Positions 31,789-44,181 of a stretch of DNA of 64,000 nt are shown piece by piece. The position numbers and the translations under genes were made by a program. Position 1 is the first letter of the stretch. Each line of letters starts with the position of its first letter. Below the pieces are notes generated by a model. The model saw nothing but the letters and a program-made list of their open reading frames with translations. It made no database searches and was not told the DNA's origin. Origin of the DNA: Plecoglossus altivelis (lineage: Eukaryota > Chordata > Actinopteri > Osmeriformes > Plecoglossidae); NCBI GenBank assembly GCA_036571765.1, contig BROE01000020.1, positions 12,657,276 to 12,721,275 on the forward strand, given 5' to 3'.

Positions 31789-33224
31789 CTAGAAGACAAT
31801 AAGTCATCATATGATCAAAATATTTTCAGAGGCAGGAATTTTAGTATTGCTCTTAGAGCTACCTAAGACGCGTGCAAATTCTTTAGACCGCATGCTGATT
31901 CCACATTAGATTATTACTACCCTCTGGTGTATATATAATGTCATTACATGTCAGTGCTGTCAGGATGCTCTGTCGCCTAAGACCATGCTGGTTATGATAG
32001 ATAGATATCCTGTCTAACTATGTGTTGTTGTTTATTTCTGTGAAAAACAGAGCTAATGGTTGGTCTGGTCTGTTTTCAATTAAGAGGGTCTGTCATTACT
32101 TTTTTTTAGAGAGAGTATTATGATTGTGTGATGATGTACTGCTTACCTATGGCCAGGAATATATTACTGATGTTCATGGCAGTCTTAGCAGACGTTTCCA
32201 TGAAGATGAGTTTGTTGTCTGCAGCATAGACCTGAGCCTCCTGCAAGACCATTATTGGTGCTAGCATGACATGAAGTCCACAAAACCAAACATCTGTATT
32301 TTCAGTGTCGAGGACAAACTCATTAGCACACACGCCAGAACAATTTACTTTTAGATATACGCCACCATTTTATTGGAATATTTGAGTACTCACCTCGTAT
32401 TCCACAGCCCTGTTGGCAGATTTGTCTGCCTTGTTTCCAGCTAAGGCAATTACTATGCTTGGGCTGGCTTGGTCTTGGAGCTCAGTCACCCACCTTTTTG
32501 CTCTGTCAAATGTCTCCTACACAGAGCAAGAACACATTGAAATGAGAGGATGAAGGGTAGTGGTAACAACAAGGTTAATGCCATAGGTTTAAACAGCTGT
32601 ACATGACTGTCTTAGAGTCAACAGTCTGTCTAGAACTGCTTCTAAGAAATAATGAGTCTGTGCATGCAAAGTTAGAGTGTGGGGCGATTATGCTAGATAC
32701 AAATATGAAATTGTTTTCCATACTGTGTTGGTGATGTCATAGACAACTATGGCTGCATGGGCAGCCCTGTAGTACATGGGTGCCAGACTGTGGTAGCGTT
32801 CCTGACCTGCTGTGTCCCAGATCTCAAACTTGACCATGACACCATCCACACTCACCATCTGGGTTACAAAGGCAGCTGAGACAAGGGGGAGAGTGCACAG
32901 GATGGCAAGAGGATGGAAGATCAATTCATGCCCAATTTGCAAGACAGTGGGAAGAGTATCAAGCGGCTAAAGTAAACCTGAGTTGAGACAGATGGAAATT
33001 GTATTGCACCTTCTCCCTTAATATCAGAGAAAAAGTGCACACAACTAAGCATGTGGTTTTGTACCTCCAATTGTGCTCTCCTGGAAATCCTGAAACTGAT
33101 CTTTGACAAACCGTACCAGCAGACTGGACTTTCCCACAGCGGAGTCCCCAAGCAGCACCAGTTTAAACTGGATAATCTTACTGGTCTGGCCGCCAGGTTG
33201 CGATGGTATTGATGGATCTGCCAT
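31649..33224 (-). CDS. rab5b: Rab5-family small GTPase, complete, 222 aa, 5 coding exons
   Basis: Rab5 GTPases drive early endosome fusion and endocytic sorting by recruiting effectors in the GTP state. CDS is complement(join(31649..31788, 32147..32240, 32394..32516, 32724..32875, 33065..33224)), 669 nt. All G motifs are present: G-D-S-A-V-G-K-S (26-33), switch I Thr51 in S-T-I-G-A-A-F, W-D-T-A-G-Q-E (73-79) followed by the Rab5 signature R-Y-H-S-L-A-P-M-Y-Y-R, N-K-A-D (132-135) and E-T-S-A-K (160-164). The C-terminus C-C-G-N is the Rab5-type di-cysteine for geranylgeranylation. Internal exons of 152, 123 and 94 nt fit my recollection of Rab5 genes. It is more diverged than expected (Asp27 for Glu, A-A-H-A-A for G-A-Q-A-A) and has a longer Gly/Arg-rich tail (222 against about 215 residues). 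The name rab5b rests on position next to gdf11; a lineage-specific Rab5 copy is the alternative. Confidence 0.93.
32147..32240 (-). CDS. rab5b: rab5 coding exon 4
   Basis: 94 nt, acceptor gtcttgcag, donor GTAAGC. It encodes the G5 box E-T-S-A-K and the following helix. Confidence 0.92.
32394..32516 (-). CDS. rab5b: rab5 coding exon 3
   Basis: 123 nt, acceptor ctgtgtag, donor GTGAGT. It encodes A-S-P-S-I-V-I-A-L-A-G-N-K-A-D, the G4 box. Confidence 0.92.
32724..32875 (-). CDS. rab5b: rab5 coding exon 2
   Basis: 152 nt, acceptor cttgtctcag, donor GTATGG. It encodes switch II and the Rab5 signature W-D-T-A-G-Q-E-R-Y-H-S-L-A-P-M-Y-Y-R. Confidence 0.93.
33065..33224 (-). CDS. rab5b: rab5 coding exon 1
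   Basis: 160 nt from ATG to g|GTACAA. It encodes the short N-terminal tail, P-loop and switch I start. Confidence 0.92.
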
Positions 33225-33405
33225 GGGGGCTCACTGTGTATTAGGAGGTTTGGGGGTTGTTGGGTTGCAAGGCATGCAAGGGTAAAATTGATGTGTGTGT
33301 GTGTTTTGTGGGGGGGGGAATGACAGCTGGGGAGAGGATGATAAGGGAGGGGGGGTCCCCCACTTAAGGACAATGGGACCCGTCTGCCAGATGAGAAATA
33401 GAAAT
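33225..33405 (-). other. rab5b: Probable rab5 5' UTR part of the first coding exon
   Basis: A strong acceptor on the minus strand (tttttgtcttgtag) ends at 33406, so the coding exon likely starts at 33405. The stretch holds a G run (C run in the transcript) at about 33310-33318. Confidence 0.5.
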
Positions 33406-33796
33406 CTACAAGACAAAAAGACAAAAAACAACAGATGTATGCCAGAAACTAGACCTTTTAACATAGTGGCGACCTGTCACACGATCAGCTGTGAAAATTC
33501 ATATTCATCTAAATCTATCTCCATCTCTTTGCTTTACTGTCAATTCTTGTTTAAACCCCTTGTATTTCTGCTTAGAATATGAAACAATCTATTGCATTCC
33601 TAGACCTTGTATGTGCTCATCATCATCCAGTGTTAATACATGGACTTTCCTTGATGTTTTAGGATGACCATCGATGTAGAATAACTTTAGCCAGTGACCC
33701 CTCATGTAGTTTGACCCTTCAAAGGTTCGAAGTTGTGATGATAATAATGACGACAAAGATACATTATGTACAACTGGAGACAAGACGTCGACGTAC

Positions 33797-33890
33797 CGTT
33801 GTACTAACACTTCATTCTGACTCCACGCCCGTCCGTTCTTCAGTATTTCATGGTTCACGACACAAGACGTTAAAATGTTAGAGGAATACG
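33797..33890 (-). other. rab5b: Candidate non-coding first exon of rab5
   Basis: A good donor (AACG|GTACGT, minus strand) at 33797/33796 follows a CpG-richer stretch. The upstream limit is a guess. It would splice to the acceptor before 33405. Confidence 0.4.
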
Positions 33891-34482
33891 CCCCGCAATA
33901 GCCGCGTCAAAGTGACCGACAAAGAAAAGGCTTCATAGACATATGTTATTCATAAAATAGAAATGGAATCCCGTACGTTATTTCCCATGGCATGTGTTTT
34001 CTTAGTCGAAAATATGCGTTTTTTTAAGCAGACAGTCAAGGATTGACACACTTTTTATCCTATTATAACTGCATACAATGGGGATAGTCCCCCCTTCTTC
34101 TCAAATTACTTTGATGACAAGTTGATCCGAAGTCCAACATATTTTAGCAAGGAAGCTGTGCATTACCGCTGTAATTTGTAAAGCCAATACTCGTTGTATT
34201 ATGTAACCTAGTTCCAAGCAAATTAAAGTGTAATTGTATGCATTCCATGTTAATTTACTTCTTTGAAAGTAACTTAAAGCAATTTACACAATTTATGTCT
34301 ACAACCCAGTTAATGGGCCTACAAATTTTAAGCAGCGGCACCACGATTTATTGTCTGATGTGGGTCGTAATTGCGCCTACTTACAGCCTAGCCAATTACT
34401 AGGAATCTATTATTCAATCTATTATTCAACGTCGCTAAATCTTTCTCGCGAGATCCGTAGCTTCAGCGGCTAAGTAGTTTGC

Positions 34483-34740
34483 GCATAGACTGTAAAAAAG
34501 AATGGACGACAAGACATCTTCTCAAAAGTGAAGCCAAAACATCTCCATCGCCCCCTGGTAGCTGGCTGATGCATAGATCGTTAGTCCCGCCCCCTCCATG
34601 TTAAGGGATGGGACATAGGCCAAACTCAAAAATCAGTGCAGGTCAACCTTTTTTCTGAAGATGGTTTCTGTCAATATAGGTAGTTCTTATGATTTCAGCT
34701 CACTCAGAAAATCCTAAACACATCGGCCTAAATGGTGAAA
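34483..34740. repeat. Dispersed fish repeat (SINE/MITE-like)
   Basis: The stretch beginning TAGACTGTAAAAAAGAATGG and including GCCCCCTGGTAGCTGGCTG and CCCGCCCCCTCCATG is a pattern I recognise from dispersed elements in many teleost genomes. The family name and exact ends are uncertain. Confidence 0.45.
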
Positions 34741-35479
34741 AACTGTCCAACTCCACAATTCAGTCAGCTGAAGTTCACAGGTTTGTATGGTGTTTAAAGC
34801 AGTAGTTATATTTCTAACATTGATAATGTATTGAGAAACAAATCTCGGACTTTGCTTTACGCAGACTTTAAAGGCCAGGGAGACGTGCACAAAGTAGGCC
34901 ACAGGCACCAAAGGCTGGATAGGCCTGTGTGTGGCAGCCATAGACTACACGTTGGCGATATAAGGCCGGAACGTATTTTTTAAACAAGGAAAAAAAGATT
35001 ACATATGATTTTTTTTGTTGCTGTTGTGCTAATACCTTCCTAATAGACATTACTCTGCTATTTGCCCATTTGAAATGCTGACTTGGTAACTTGTATCATG
35101 TTGATATCATGTTGGCAGATCGCAGTGTAGTAGCACAATGCTCTCACTTCCCCCGTGGTCACTTATTTATAGACAACAGACAGACATACGTGTCGGCCCA
35201 CTGTGAAGGGAAGCAGGAATAAGGCTTTAGTGTCTGTGTCCTGTTTACGGAAAGCAGAGTTTCTGAATGATGTGTGTCTGTGACAGGAGACTTGTTGGAA
35301 CGGTATAATAGACATGATTTTCTACTTACCACATGAAGTAGTAGGCTAACTAATTTCCATTATGTCCATTTAAGCTCTGCTGTGCGTCCTGTTCCAGTTT
35401 TCATCACAGGAGGGCGCCTTCTTATTACAAATGTTTGACCACAAAACATGAATAGGCCAGAAGTCAAAACCATAATAGC

Positions 35480-35590
35480 AGTGCGTTCATTTATTAGACG
35501 CTTTCATTCATAGCGTCCGTTTGAAAGGGAAATTGAACCTTAGACCTCTTGATCTACAGTTATATGCACTATGCCACCCACTAATTGTGA
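35480..35590. repeat. Fragment of tRNA-like dispersed repeat
   Basis: Contains GACGCTTTCATTCATAGCGT followed by TTGAACCTTAGACCTCTTGA and TATGCACTATGCCACC, the layout of a common fish repeat in which a GAACC...CTACC tRNA-like part follows a CGCTTT..CC core. Decayed; low certainty. Confidence 0.35.
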
Positions 35591-36059
35591 AAGTGAGTTG
35601 ATATCAGTGGTTTACTTCTCATGTTCCGGTTTGACTGGGGTTGATTAGACACATCCGCAGATGAATGTTGTTTGTCGGCACTTAGAAGATTAAAAGATAA
35701 GTAAGATAAGTAACTCCTGCTATTGTCACCATAATACAAGTAATGTGTCCCATCTCTTGTACCGCTTCCACTTCTAGGCCTATCTCTAAGTGAGGGGAGC
35801 GAGGTGGGACTATAGGTGTAAATTTACATGACACATTTAGTCCCTGTAGACTATTAGTTGGTTAACGACAGTTGTACTAGTATGGCCTTCAATGACCACT
35901 TCTCAAAATTGAATTAGTCTTTGTATCCTAGCCTATGTCTTTGGCCAGTTGCAATTAACCTACGTAAATTTAAAAAAAGTATACGATAATATCCAGACCA
36001 AAATAACCACGCATTTACAATAAACCGTGTTAGAGTTAAACGGTTCTAGCGTTAGATGC

Positions 36060-36378
36060 ATTTGCTTGACTTCTTTAGAGTGTTGTAGCCTAGTGAATCG
36101 CAAGTTTTGAAGGACCACACAGATTTGGCTTCCCCAATGAGAGCGAGGAAAGGCGAGAGCAATTTTAGAGCCATGACATCACATTTCCTAACGACCGCTT
36201 CCAAATGCGGAAAGACATCGACGAGGGTATTTTTTTCCAGATTTCCCCTGTCCGAGGAAAGAAGGAATGCAAGCTTTTTGAACAATACCGTATACCGGTG
36301 TTCGATCATGTATCGCTGAGACATTTTGCGTTCATACTGCGTGTTGTTTGCCTTCCCAAGATACCGTTTCTAGTTTAG
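36060..36378 (+). other. nckap5l: Candidate non-coding first exon / promoter of nckap5l
   Basis: A perfect donor (TAG|GTAAGT) at 36378/36379 follows a CpG-containing stretch with a CRE-like TGACATCA (36174-36181) and CCAATGAG. Open frames of 70 to 90 codons run on both strands across it without recognisable homology. As nckap5l is the next plus-strand gene and needs upstream non-coding exons, this is a reasonable first exon, 20 kb from the start codon. Confidence 0.35.
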
Positions 36379-39300
36379 GTAAGTGAATGTTATTTTCATC
36401 ACCGTGCATTTGCAGTCTAATCAATTTGCGAATGGGACGTGTGTTGTATATTATTGTCCTTTTTGTATGATCAATCTAAAAACTAGATTTCATTTCTGAT
36501 AGTTATTTATTGTGTACATTAGAGGTGCTCGTTTTAGGGAGCTGTGAAAACAGCACAATGATTCTTTAAACTGTTATTAGGGTATGTGACGTCCATGTCG
36601 CTGCATTGATATAAACGAGTACCTTACTCAGCGAACACTATTCATTGTACACTACTCCAATGCCTTGAAATGCGGATGAAAATAATTGTGACCGTTTAGC
36701 TGAGATCCGAGCATCACCCATCACGTTTCAATAACAACAATGTTCAACACAAAAGCAAATCAGGCCTTTGCAAGACGCATTGACTTATTTTCCGAAAGGC
36801 TATATGTTGTAAAATACTAAAAACTACCCGGAAAATAGTATTTTCATAGACGGACTTATTATGTAGTTATCATGTTAATATTTATTATTATAACTTAACT
36901 TGCCGAAGTGTTGGCTTATCTTGCAGAGAGGGCTGTGATAGAACATACATTGTCATCAGTCTCGCGAGTCAATCATGCACACATCTTGAAACAATTACCC
37001 ATTATTTTTCAGACTGCTTGTTTGGTTTGGAAAGCTAGTTTAGTAGGCTACAGTAAATCTCAAGTAAATTGTTACAATATTCTGGGAAAATTCTTCATCT
37101 GAAAGCAAATTCAAATATTTACCTGGGCCTAGGTCTAGTCTACTGGGCCTTGGTGGGCTACTAATTCCAAATGCTTATGACATCATATCACCATTTAAGA
37201 AACTCTTTTAGGATAACTTAAATCCACTGCCTATTTGTGATCTGAATTATATCTTGAGTATCGTTAATCTGAGACGGAAACTTCCTATTCTTTTAGAAAT
37301 GGTCCCAAAAGAGCAGTGTTATGCTTCCTATACAACTTGCTGTGTGACTTATTTCAGATGGAGTTAAAATGGGAATTAAAATACAAGATATTGTCAGCCT
37401 ATGGTCTCAATCTTCTCAACAAAAGTGTGCTGCATTATTCCGTCAGATGCTGTGTATTCACCTCTAAGCTTGATGAATGGCAAACAAACTTGTGTCTATA
37501 GTTGTCATGTAGCCTAACTGTACTATAAATGGTATAACAAAGATGTCATTTTTCCATTAGTTACATATAGAAGAAAGGGCAGATTGATGTGACTGTTCAA
37601 GCCTGATGACTAGAAACAAAATATGGTGTATTTGTAATTCATAACACAAGTGTTAAACAACACTGCAAGTCACCCTCCAGTCAAACCATTGTCTGTTCCC
37701 TTTTACAGTATGTGAAACTAGACACCGCTGTTTTCAGAAGCAGTGTTGTCAGCTGTAAGAGACAACCACACAAGTCCAAAATTGAAGACGAACATTTCCC
37801 TTCATTAAAAGTATTGTAATGACAGACAAAGGTCTATATCCTGTTGTATGTTAGCTGCAAGGCAAAAACCCTAGATTCAAAATTCATTCAAAATTCAACG
37901 CCTCCTATTTTGAATACTTTAAACTTCCTCAAATGTGAACATGTTGGGCCTGCCATTACTCAGACCCTATCATTATGTCCATCAGAGTGATATATCCCTG
38001 TTCCTCTTGTTAGATTAACAATGCATTACATACACGCAAGTCAGGTTTGTGATGTATGGTCAATGAGAGAGACCCCTACAGATTTGAACTACACAGTGGC
38101 ACTACAAGTGGCAGTGGTCTGATTTCCTAACATGATAGGTCTGCCTCTTATTGCATGTGTGATCATTGTGTATCTAGCCAGCTGTACTTCCCTCTGTATG
38201 GGTGTTTACCTTTCCTCTTAATCCAGGAAAAAAGTGGCCAAAGACTCAATATGTTGCTTTGGCCGTTATGTCAAACTTTATTGTTAGATAATCAAGATTG
38301 TGTGATGTATGATCGGGTGAGTATCTACCCAGGTTTACCAGGATAGTGCTCTAATACACTGCCCCACATCATTACCGTCTTATTATCCTAAGAGACACTG
38401 GCTTAGATTGTTGTGTGGCTAATGATCAACCAATAGCTGGTTGCCTCACTTATCTTTAAAGAGGGAACATACCAAAATTACGCAAACATGTTATGAGACT
38501 TGCTTTGATTTTGTTTCCTGTTACTGATGTGCGGTCGTCGTATCTGGATCTTTGATTGGCTTGAATGGGAAGAGGCCGGGGAGAGAGGTAGAGTGCCCCT
38601 CTGCTCCTGCAGTGGTCCGGTCCTTTGCAATCTGTCTTAGAAATGAACAGATCCAAACTAATTGGTTTCACTGTCTTTTACAGGCTACTCTCACTGCACA
38701 GTGAACCATCTTAGAGTGCATTAAAAGAGCACACTCATTATACTCTGCTAATAGCTTCCACCCAACTCAGTGTCCTTTTTCATTTTCATTTGTATTTCTA
38801 TGGTATACAGTAAGCAATGTATAGATCAGTACTTCTTCATTGGAATGATGATAAGAGGTGGTCTCCCCCCCCCTCTCCTAACTGCTCATATGAGTAGATC
38901 AGGATGATTTTATCGGCTTTGTTATTTTTATTTGGTTGTATCATAATCGTAAACATAAATTCCCTTTCACCAGATATTATGATTTGTCTCTTGAGCTATT
39001 TGAACCTTTTGACACATTCATCATCTGGCACCTTTGTTGTGACCTTAGCACTGAGCCACAGATGATATTTGCAGATCAATATTCTGTATTTGTCTGTTAT
39101 CCCATCCCATTATGAAACAGGTACTCTGTCACAGACCTATTCTGAGTACCGCTTCTGCTGTCTTCCCCTTGGTAGTGCTCTCATCCAGCTGGTGTTCTAC
39201 AAAGTTGGATTGCTTTGGTGTTTTCTGTTGCTTCGCTCTTGGCTGTCACTCTTTTCTAATCATACTGAAATCCCAAATCCTGCTTAAGGGATCTGCCCTG

Positions 39301-39809
39301 GACCAACATCAGGCCTGCTGCTCAGCCCTGGCTGGGAAAGAACGGATAGATTTGGTTGTTAAGGTTTACAGAGATGAGTATTTGATGTGGAGGCACCCAA
39401 CAATGAAGATACAGTATATTATAGATTTTGAACAGGACCCTGCTCATGTGGAATAAAAATGCTCTGGTCTGTTAAAATAACCATGTAATAGCTTGACTAC
39501 ACTGGGTAGGTATCTTTATTTAAACAAATGTTGAGTATTCCGTTGAATGAACCTGATGGAAATTCAAGTATATTACACTTCAGTCAAGTTGGCACCCTGT
39601 ACACTGAGGCACTGCCTCTCAGTGTCTCATTATAGTATAGATTCCAGGGTTGGAGGTAGTGGTTGGGTAGTGCTACAGTTAAAGGGAATCGTAAATTTGT
39701 GTTTGGATTTGTTACATTCCTTCAAGCTACAATTGACTTGAAATTCAACTATATATAACAGATTTCATAACACAAAATAGAGTCACATCTGTTATGCACA
39801 TTCTTTTTG

Positions 39810-40018
39810 GTGAGTGGGGAGCGGGGCATTTCTGTCTTTGTTATTTTCATAGCGACAGTATAGAAGGTATAGAGGAGGAGGGAATGAAGTAGAGAGACGG
39901 GGGAATGACATGCAGAAAAGGACCTGGGCCAGATTTGAGCCCAGACCACTGCAGTAAGGCTTTCACCTCCATGATATACATGCACGCTTATCCAGTGAGC
40001 CATCTGCTGCGCACATTC
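39810..40018 (-). mobile_element. tRNA-derived SINE
   Basis: On the minus strand the head shows a pol III A box (TGGCTCACTGG, plus strand 39992-40002) and a B box (GGGCTCAAATC, 39932-39942) about 60 nt apart. A body with CTGCATGTCATTCCCCC and a CT-rich stretch follows, ending near CTGTC...AAATAACAAAGAC. This arrangement matches a tRNA-derived SINE widespread in teleosts. An AT-rich flank follows the tail. Too decayed in the A box to be sure it could be transcribed. Confidence 0.7.
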
Positions 40019-43000
40019 AATAGGACAATTCCCAATTCTGGACAAATTTGAAAAGGACCATGCTGGATTTGTGACTGTTGAGTTAAATATAGCAGTCATA
40101 GTCTTTCTAATATGCACATATGCACAGTGCGTGGAGAGCTGCAGTATCAGTGGGGTCAGACTTCTGGGCTGAAGTCTCAGCCTAGCTCCATCATAGGCCA
40201 TCCCCACCTTACACATCAGGCTTCATGTATATTTCACAGTCTGTGTGCTCGGCCTCGATCTACCTTTTTTATCGCATTTCTTTCTCACCTTGTAGTTTCT
40301 GTGTTACATAAGACCATGAACAACACAAACTGGAGCTATTTATAGATGCAGTTTACTGTTGATGTGCCAAAGCCACTGTGTTTATTCAGTGTAGAACCAG
40401 CCACTGTTTTTCCTTTAATATTTTTGTTATCCTTTTGAATTGAGTCATTGAAATCTTTTGGTGTTTTACATAGAGCTGACAACCCTTAAATAGGTTATGC
40501 CCCTCCAGATGTGGAGATGGTGGTTTAGAAGTAGTACATACATGCTTTTGAAGAAAATTATAATGGAAAGAACCATCAGGACACAAGCCATTTTAGTTTG
40601 ACCTTGAATGAGCTTTGAAATCGAATATGTTGAAATACATTGATTATCATTTTAAACTAAGATACTGTATATGTGCAGGTGAGAAGGAGAGAATACTTGT
40701 AGATAGGGCACAGACGAAAGGGGAAAGGGATGCTATAGAAAGCGTTTCCTCTTTGTGCATGTTGATTATCTCTGCCTCTTCCATGCTGCAAGGGGAAAAA
40801 TAGACTTAGAGAGAGGGAGAGATCCCCAAATTATGCAAAGCTGTACCCAGGAGGCTATGGATTGGCTGAGGATTCTGGGTGATATTGAAACGTGTGTAAA
40901 ATATATGTGCATAGTAATGGAGCTGTAATGGGGACAGGGGGTGGGCACTGTACTGATCAGTTTGGTTGGTGTGATGGGTGTCACTGTCTGACAGGCTCTA
41001 GGGCTAAGATGAGGATGGTGGGCAATTGTAGTATGGAAAGCAAAGCAAACAATATTACAGGGAGGTTATATTTTATATAGCCTTTTTTAATTAACTTGAA
41101 TTGAAAATGTCAGTATCTTTTTTATACTGATGAGACAGGTTTATATCATCAGCCATTTTGCAATGAAAATGACTTTGAAGTTGCCAAATATTTAGGTTGC
41201 ATAAGACAGTAATGGGTACTTTTTACAGGTTAGTGTAAAGAATGTATAAATCATCTATTTTATCATGCTTCAATAGATGGCTCTTTTTCTGTACGAACCT
41301 CACAATACCTCAATGACTTGACCTACAGTATTTCTGAGTGTTGTACAGATCATGGTGGGTGACTTTAAAGGCTGTGACAACAGTGAGATGCCTGGATGGT
41401 TGGACTGTTTTCTCAGCGTTTAAAATGTTTTAGTTTTTTGTTGGTCCAGCAAGAACACTGGATACAAGCAGGTTTTCTTGATGCATGAGACATGTTGGCA
41501 CATACACACACCTTAAAACCTAATCTTTCTCTACTCACCCCCTTAATTTAAGTATGGTTGCCACGGCTTTTCACAAATATAAAGGTTTTTTTGGGTAGAT
41601 GCTGTGTACATGATGAGTGTAGCTACGCAGAGAAACACGTACATGCTGGCACTCACACACACACACACAAATTGGCGGACATAACAGACCAGCATGAGCA
41701 TGCATAGCACGTGAAACAAGAGCAGAAAGAAGTGTTTTCTTATATGTATGTGTGGAATATGTGGAACCTTTTAATTGAAGTAGAAGACTAGGGACTATAG
41801 GCTCACCCTTGATTTTAACTAGTGAAACCTCGCAATCATTCATTTTCTTCAGGAAATTGTAAATGAATGAATACATACATGGCTTGCAGTGGAAATCTAG
41901 ATGTGTGTATGTCTGAATGAAAAGCAGGTCATCTGTCAGAGCCATAGTCTGTTAATCAAGGCCAAAGCATTCACATAAGAAGATTATCAGCCCCCGGTTT
42001 CTCTTCCTGCCCCATGGTTAATACCCACGTCTCCCTGCAGAAAGGGTTACTGCGCTTTTAAAACAACAGGATGGTTTATCTAGCCCACAAGCATTCACAT
42101 TGTATAGATTATTACTTGCAGATGTGAGAGGAGAGCGCTGTATCTCCTTCTCCCCACCCCCTTCCTCCCTCCGTCTCCCTGGTCAACAGTGAATAAACTA
42201 GGGGAATGTTTGTATAGGTGTGTGCGGTGCCCTTAGGGGTGGAAGGAAGGGTGGGGTTGGAGAGCAGTGCAGAATGGGGAGTTTTCCTGGCTTGTCTCTT
42301 ATTTGGGGGACAAATTCTCCCTTTGTCCACATGTTGCTACATACCTGAGTGAGGTTACCTCAGATAACAGTGGTCTGAAACTACCCAGATACAGAACCTT
42401 ACACGTTCATTACGCAAGTCACCACATATTTGCGTCTAATAAAAGGGGAAAATGTGTCTTTCTGAAACCGGTAGAGTCAGCATGTGGCTGCATGTGAGTT
42501 CAGGGTTGCAGATGAAAGCATCGGATCGCACTTAATGCAGAGTCACAAAGTCTGTCATGCACATGTGCCCAGCTGTCTGTTCCATTGTCAAGGAGTCTCA
42601 TCCTCTCCCTCCATCTCTTGTCCCGTACCTTCACTCTTTTTATCCATATTTGTCTGTCCCTCTTATAGTATGTCTGTCACCCCATAGCATGCACTGCTTT
42701 GCCTTCATGTCCAGGATCCACCAGTCTATGTGCATATAGATGAAAAAATATGTCACACTCATGTAGAATGGATGCACTGGTTTAATGTGGGTGACAGTGA
42801 AGCCATATGGCACCTCATGTTAGCCTTGGGAGTGTGGCAGAAAGTATCATGAAGTCATTGATTTATTGAAATGCCAAATGGTAACAATCAGGGATCAGTA
42901 ACAACTTGATGCACAAGTCTCTGGCATAACTGCAGAAATATAGGTCATGAGATGCTTGGGTACTTGATCATGCATTCATTGCCTTCAGGGGAGACAGTCG

Positions 43001-43376
43001 CTTTGCTGGCAGTGAGATTGAGGAAGCAGGGGCATGGAGGGGTGTAAGGATAGGGACAGAGCATCAGTCATATTTGTTCACCAGATGGAGCGTGTGGTAC
43101 TTGAAAGTTCAAGTACAGCATTTTCTGTTTCCGTAACAGTAGAAAAAGTTATTGTGGTTAGGTTCTAACTATGTAGGAACACAGAGTTGTCACATTGCAA
43201 AAGTTTGCACAATCAAGCCATTGGGTTTTCACACTCTACAAACTATACCAAATCCATGTAGTTAATTAAACAATACTTTCAACAGAAAATCCAGATGTCT
43301 CTCTAAAAGGTCAGTACAAAGGGGAACAGGAGGAGCCAGTTAATATCTCTAGCAGAAAAATAACTAAGGTGACACC

Positions 43377-43414
43377 AACCCTAACCTTAGCCTAGCTAAA
43401 CCCTAACCCTAACA
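43377..43414. repeat. Interstitial telomere-like CCCTAA repeat
   Basis: AACCCTAACC and AAACCCTAACCCTAAC with degenerate units between, followed by two copies of CAGGTCGAGGCT 40 bp apart (43432 and 43468). Confidence 0.7.
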
Positions 43415-44130
43415 ACAGGGTCGGGTCAGGTCGAGGCTGGGACCGGGGGTCCGTCTTGTGACTAAGCTCAGGTCGAGGCTTGCCCTAGAGGTCAGGGGAG
43501 GCCTGGTAACGAGGTCAGGCCAATGGCTAAGGCTTCAGTGGTCCTGAACTCCAACCTCTCCCGTTTATATCACTGTCATCTTTCAAATGAAGCAGATTAT
43601 AGATGCTGTATATTGGATTACATATCCCTGTTATGGCAGAACAAGGAAGCTCCATCTCCTGCAGAGAGACGCGGTCTGAACCTGCACGAGTCGGCTGGTT
43701 ACACATAATTACTCTCGTTACTTTTGTGAACATTGTCACATGAAACCTCGTTGATGATGTGGTATTCATTCCAAACGAAAAAGCATATGATGAGGTGGTA
43801 GAGGTTTTTTGCTGGAATAATAAAACTCTGCTGGTAGTTGTCCTACACACTGGCTCCACAAGTCAGCCAGAAGGTCACTGCCACAAGCTACTATGGCCTC
43901 TACAGCTGTTTGTCTGTCAAAGGCCTTGACTTTTCCTCGAAAGGCGCGTACACATTTGGTGCTCATGTTCAATCATGGACTGCGTAAAAGACACTTTTGT
44001 CAACTGTGGTTCAATGACACAGACACATGCGCTTTATGTAGAAAAGAAAGTAGATGTAGGTTGCTGGGGTAGTGGCCTCCCCTGCACTGCATCAAAATCA
44101 ACAGACTCCAACACTATCAACTGCTCTGGT

Positions 44131-44181
44131 GGTGTGAGTGAGTGAGAGAGTGAGAGAGAGAGAGCAAGCGAGCGAGCGAGT
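44131..44181. repeat. GTGA / GA / GCGA compound microsatellite
   Basis: Successive runs of GTGA, GAGA and GCGA. Confidence 0.9.

Larger units (their letters stand above)
33891..36060. other. Divergent spacer rab5 / nckap5l
   Basis: No coding exon seen. It contains two repeat-like blocks described separately (34483-34740 and 35480-35590). Confidence 0.5.

Noticed and set aside
36052..36324. 90-codon minus-strand frame and 70-codon plus-strand frame over the same DNA
   Set aside because: Both strands open at once with no homology; better explained as a non-coding first exon or promoter of moderate GC content.
43766..43972. 68-codon minus-strand frame (starts M-N-M-S-T-K-C-V-R-A-F-R-G)
   Set aside because: Looks somewhat protein-like, but no family came to mind, splice signals are poor and flanking frames are broken.
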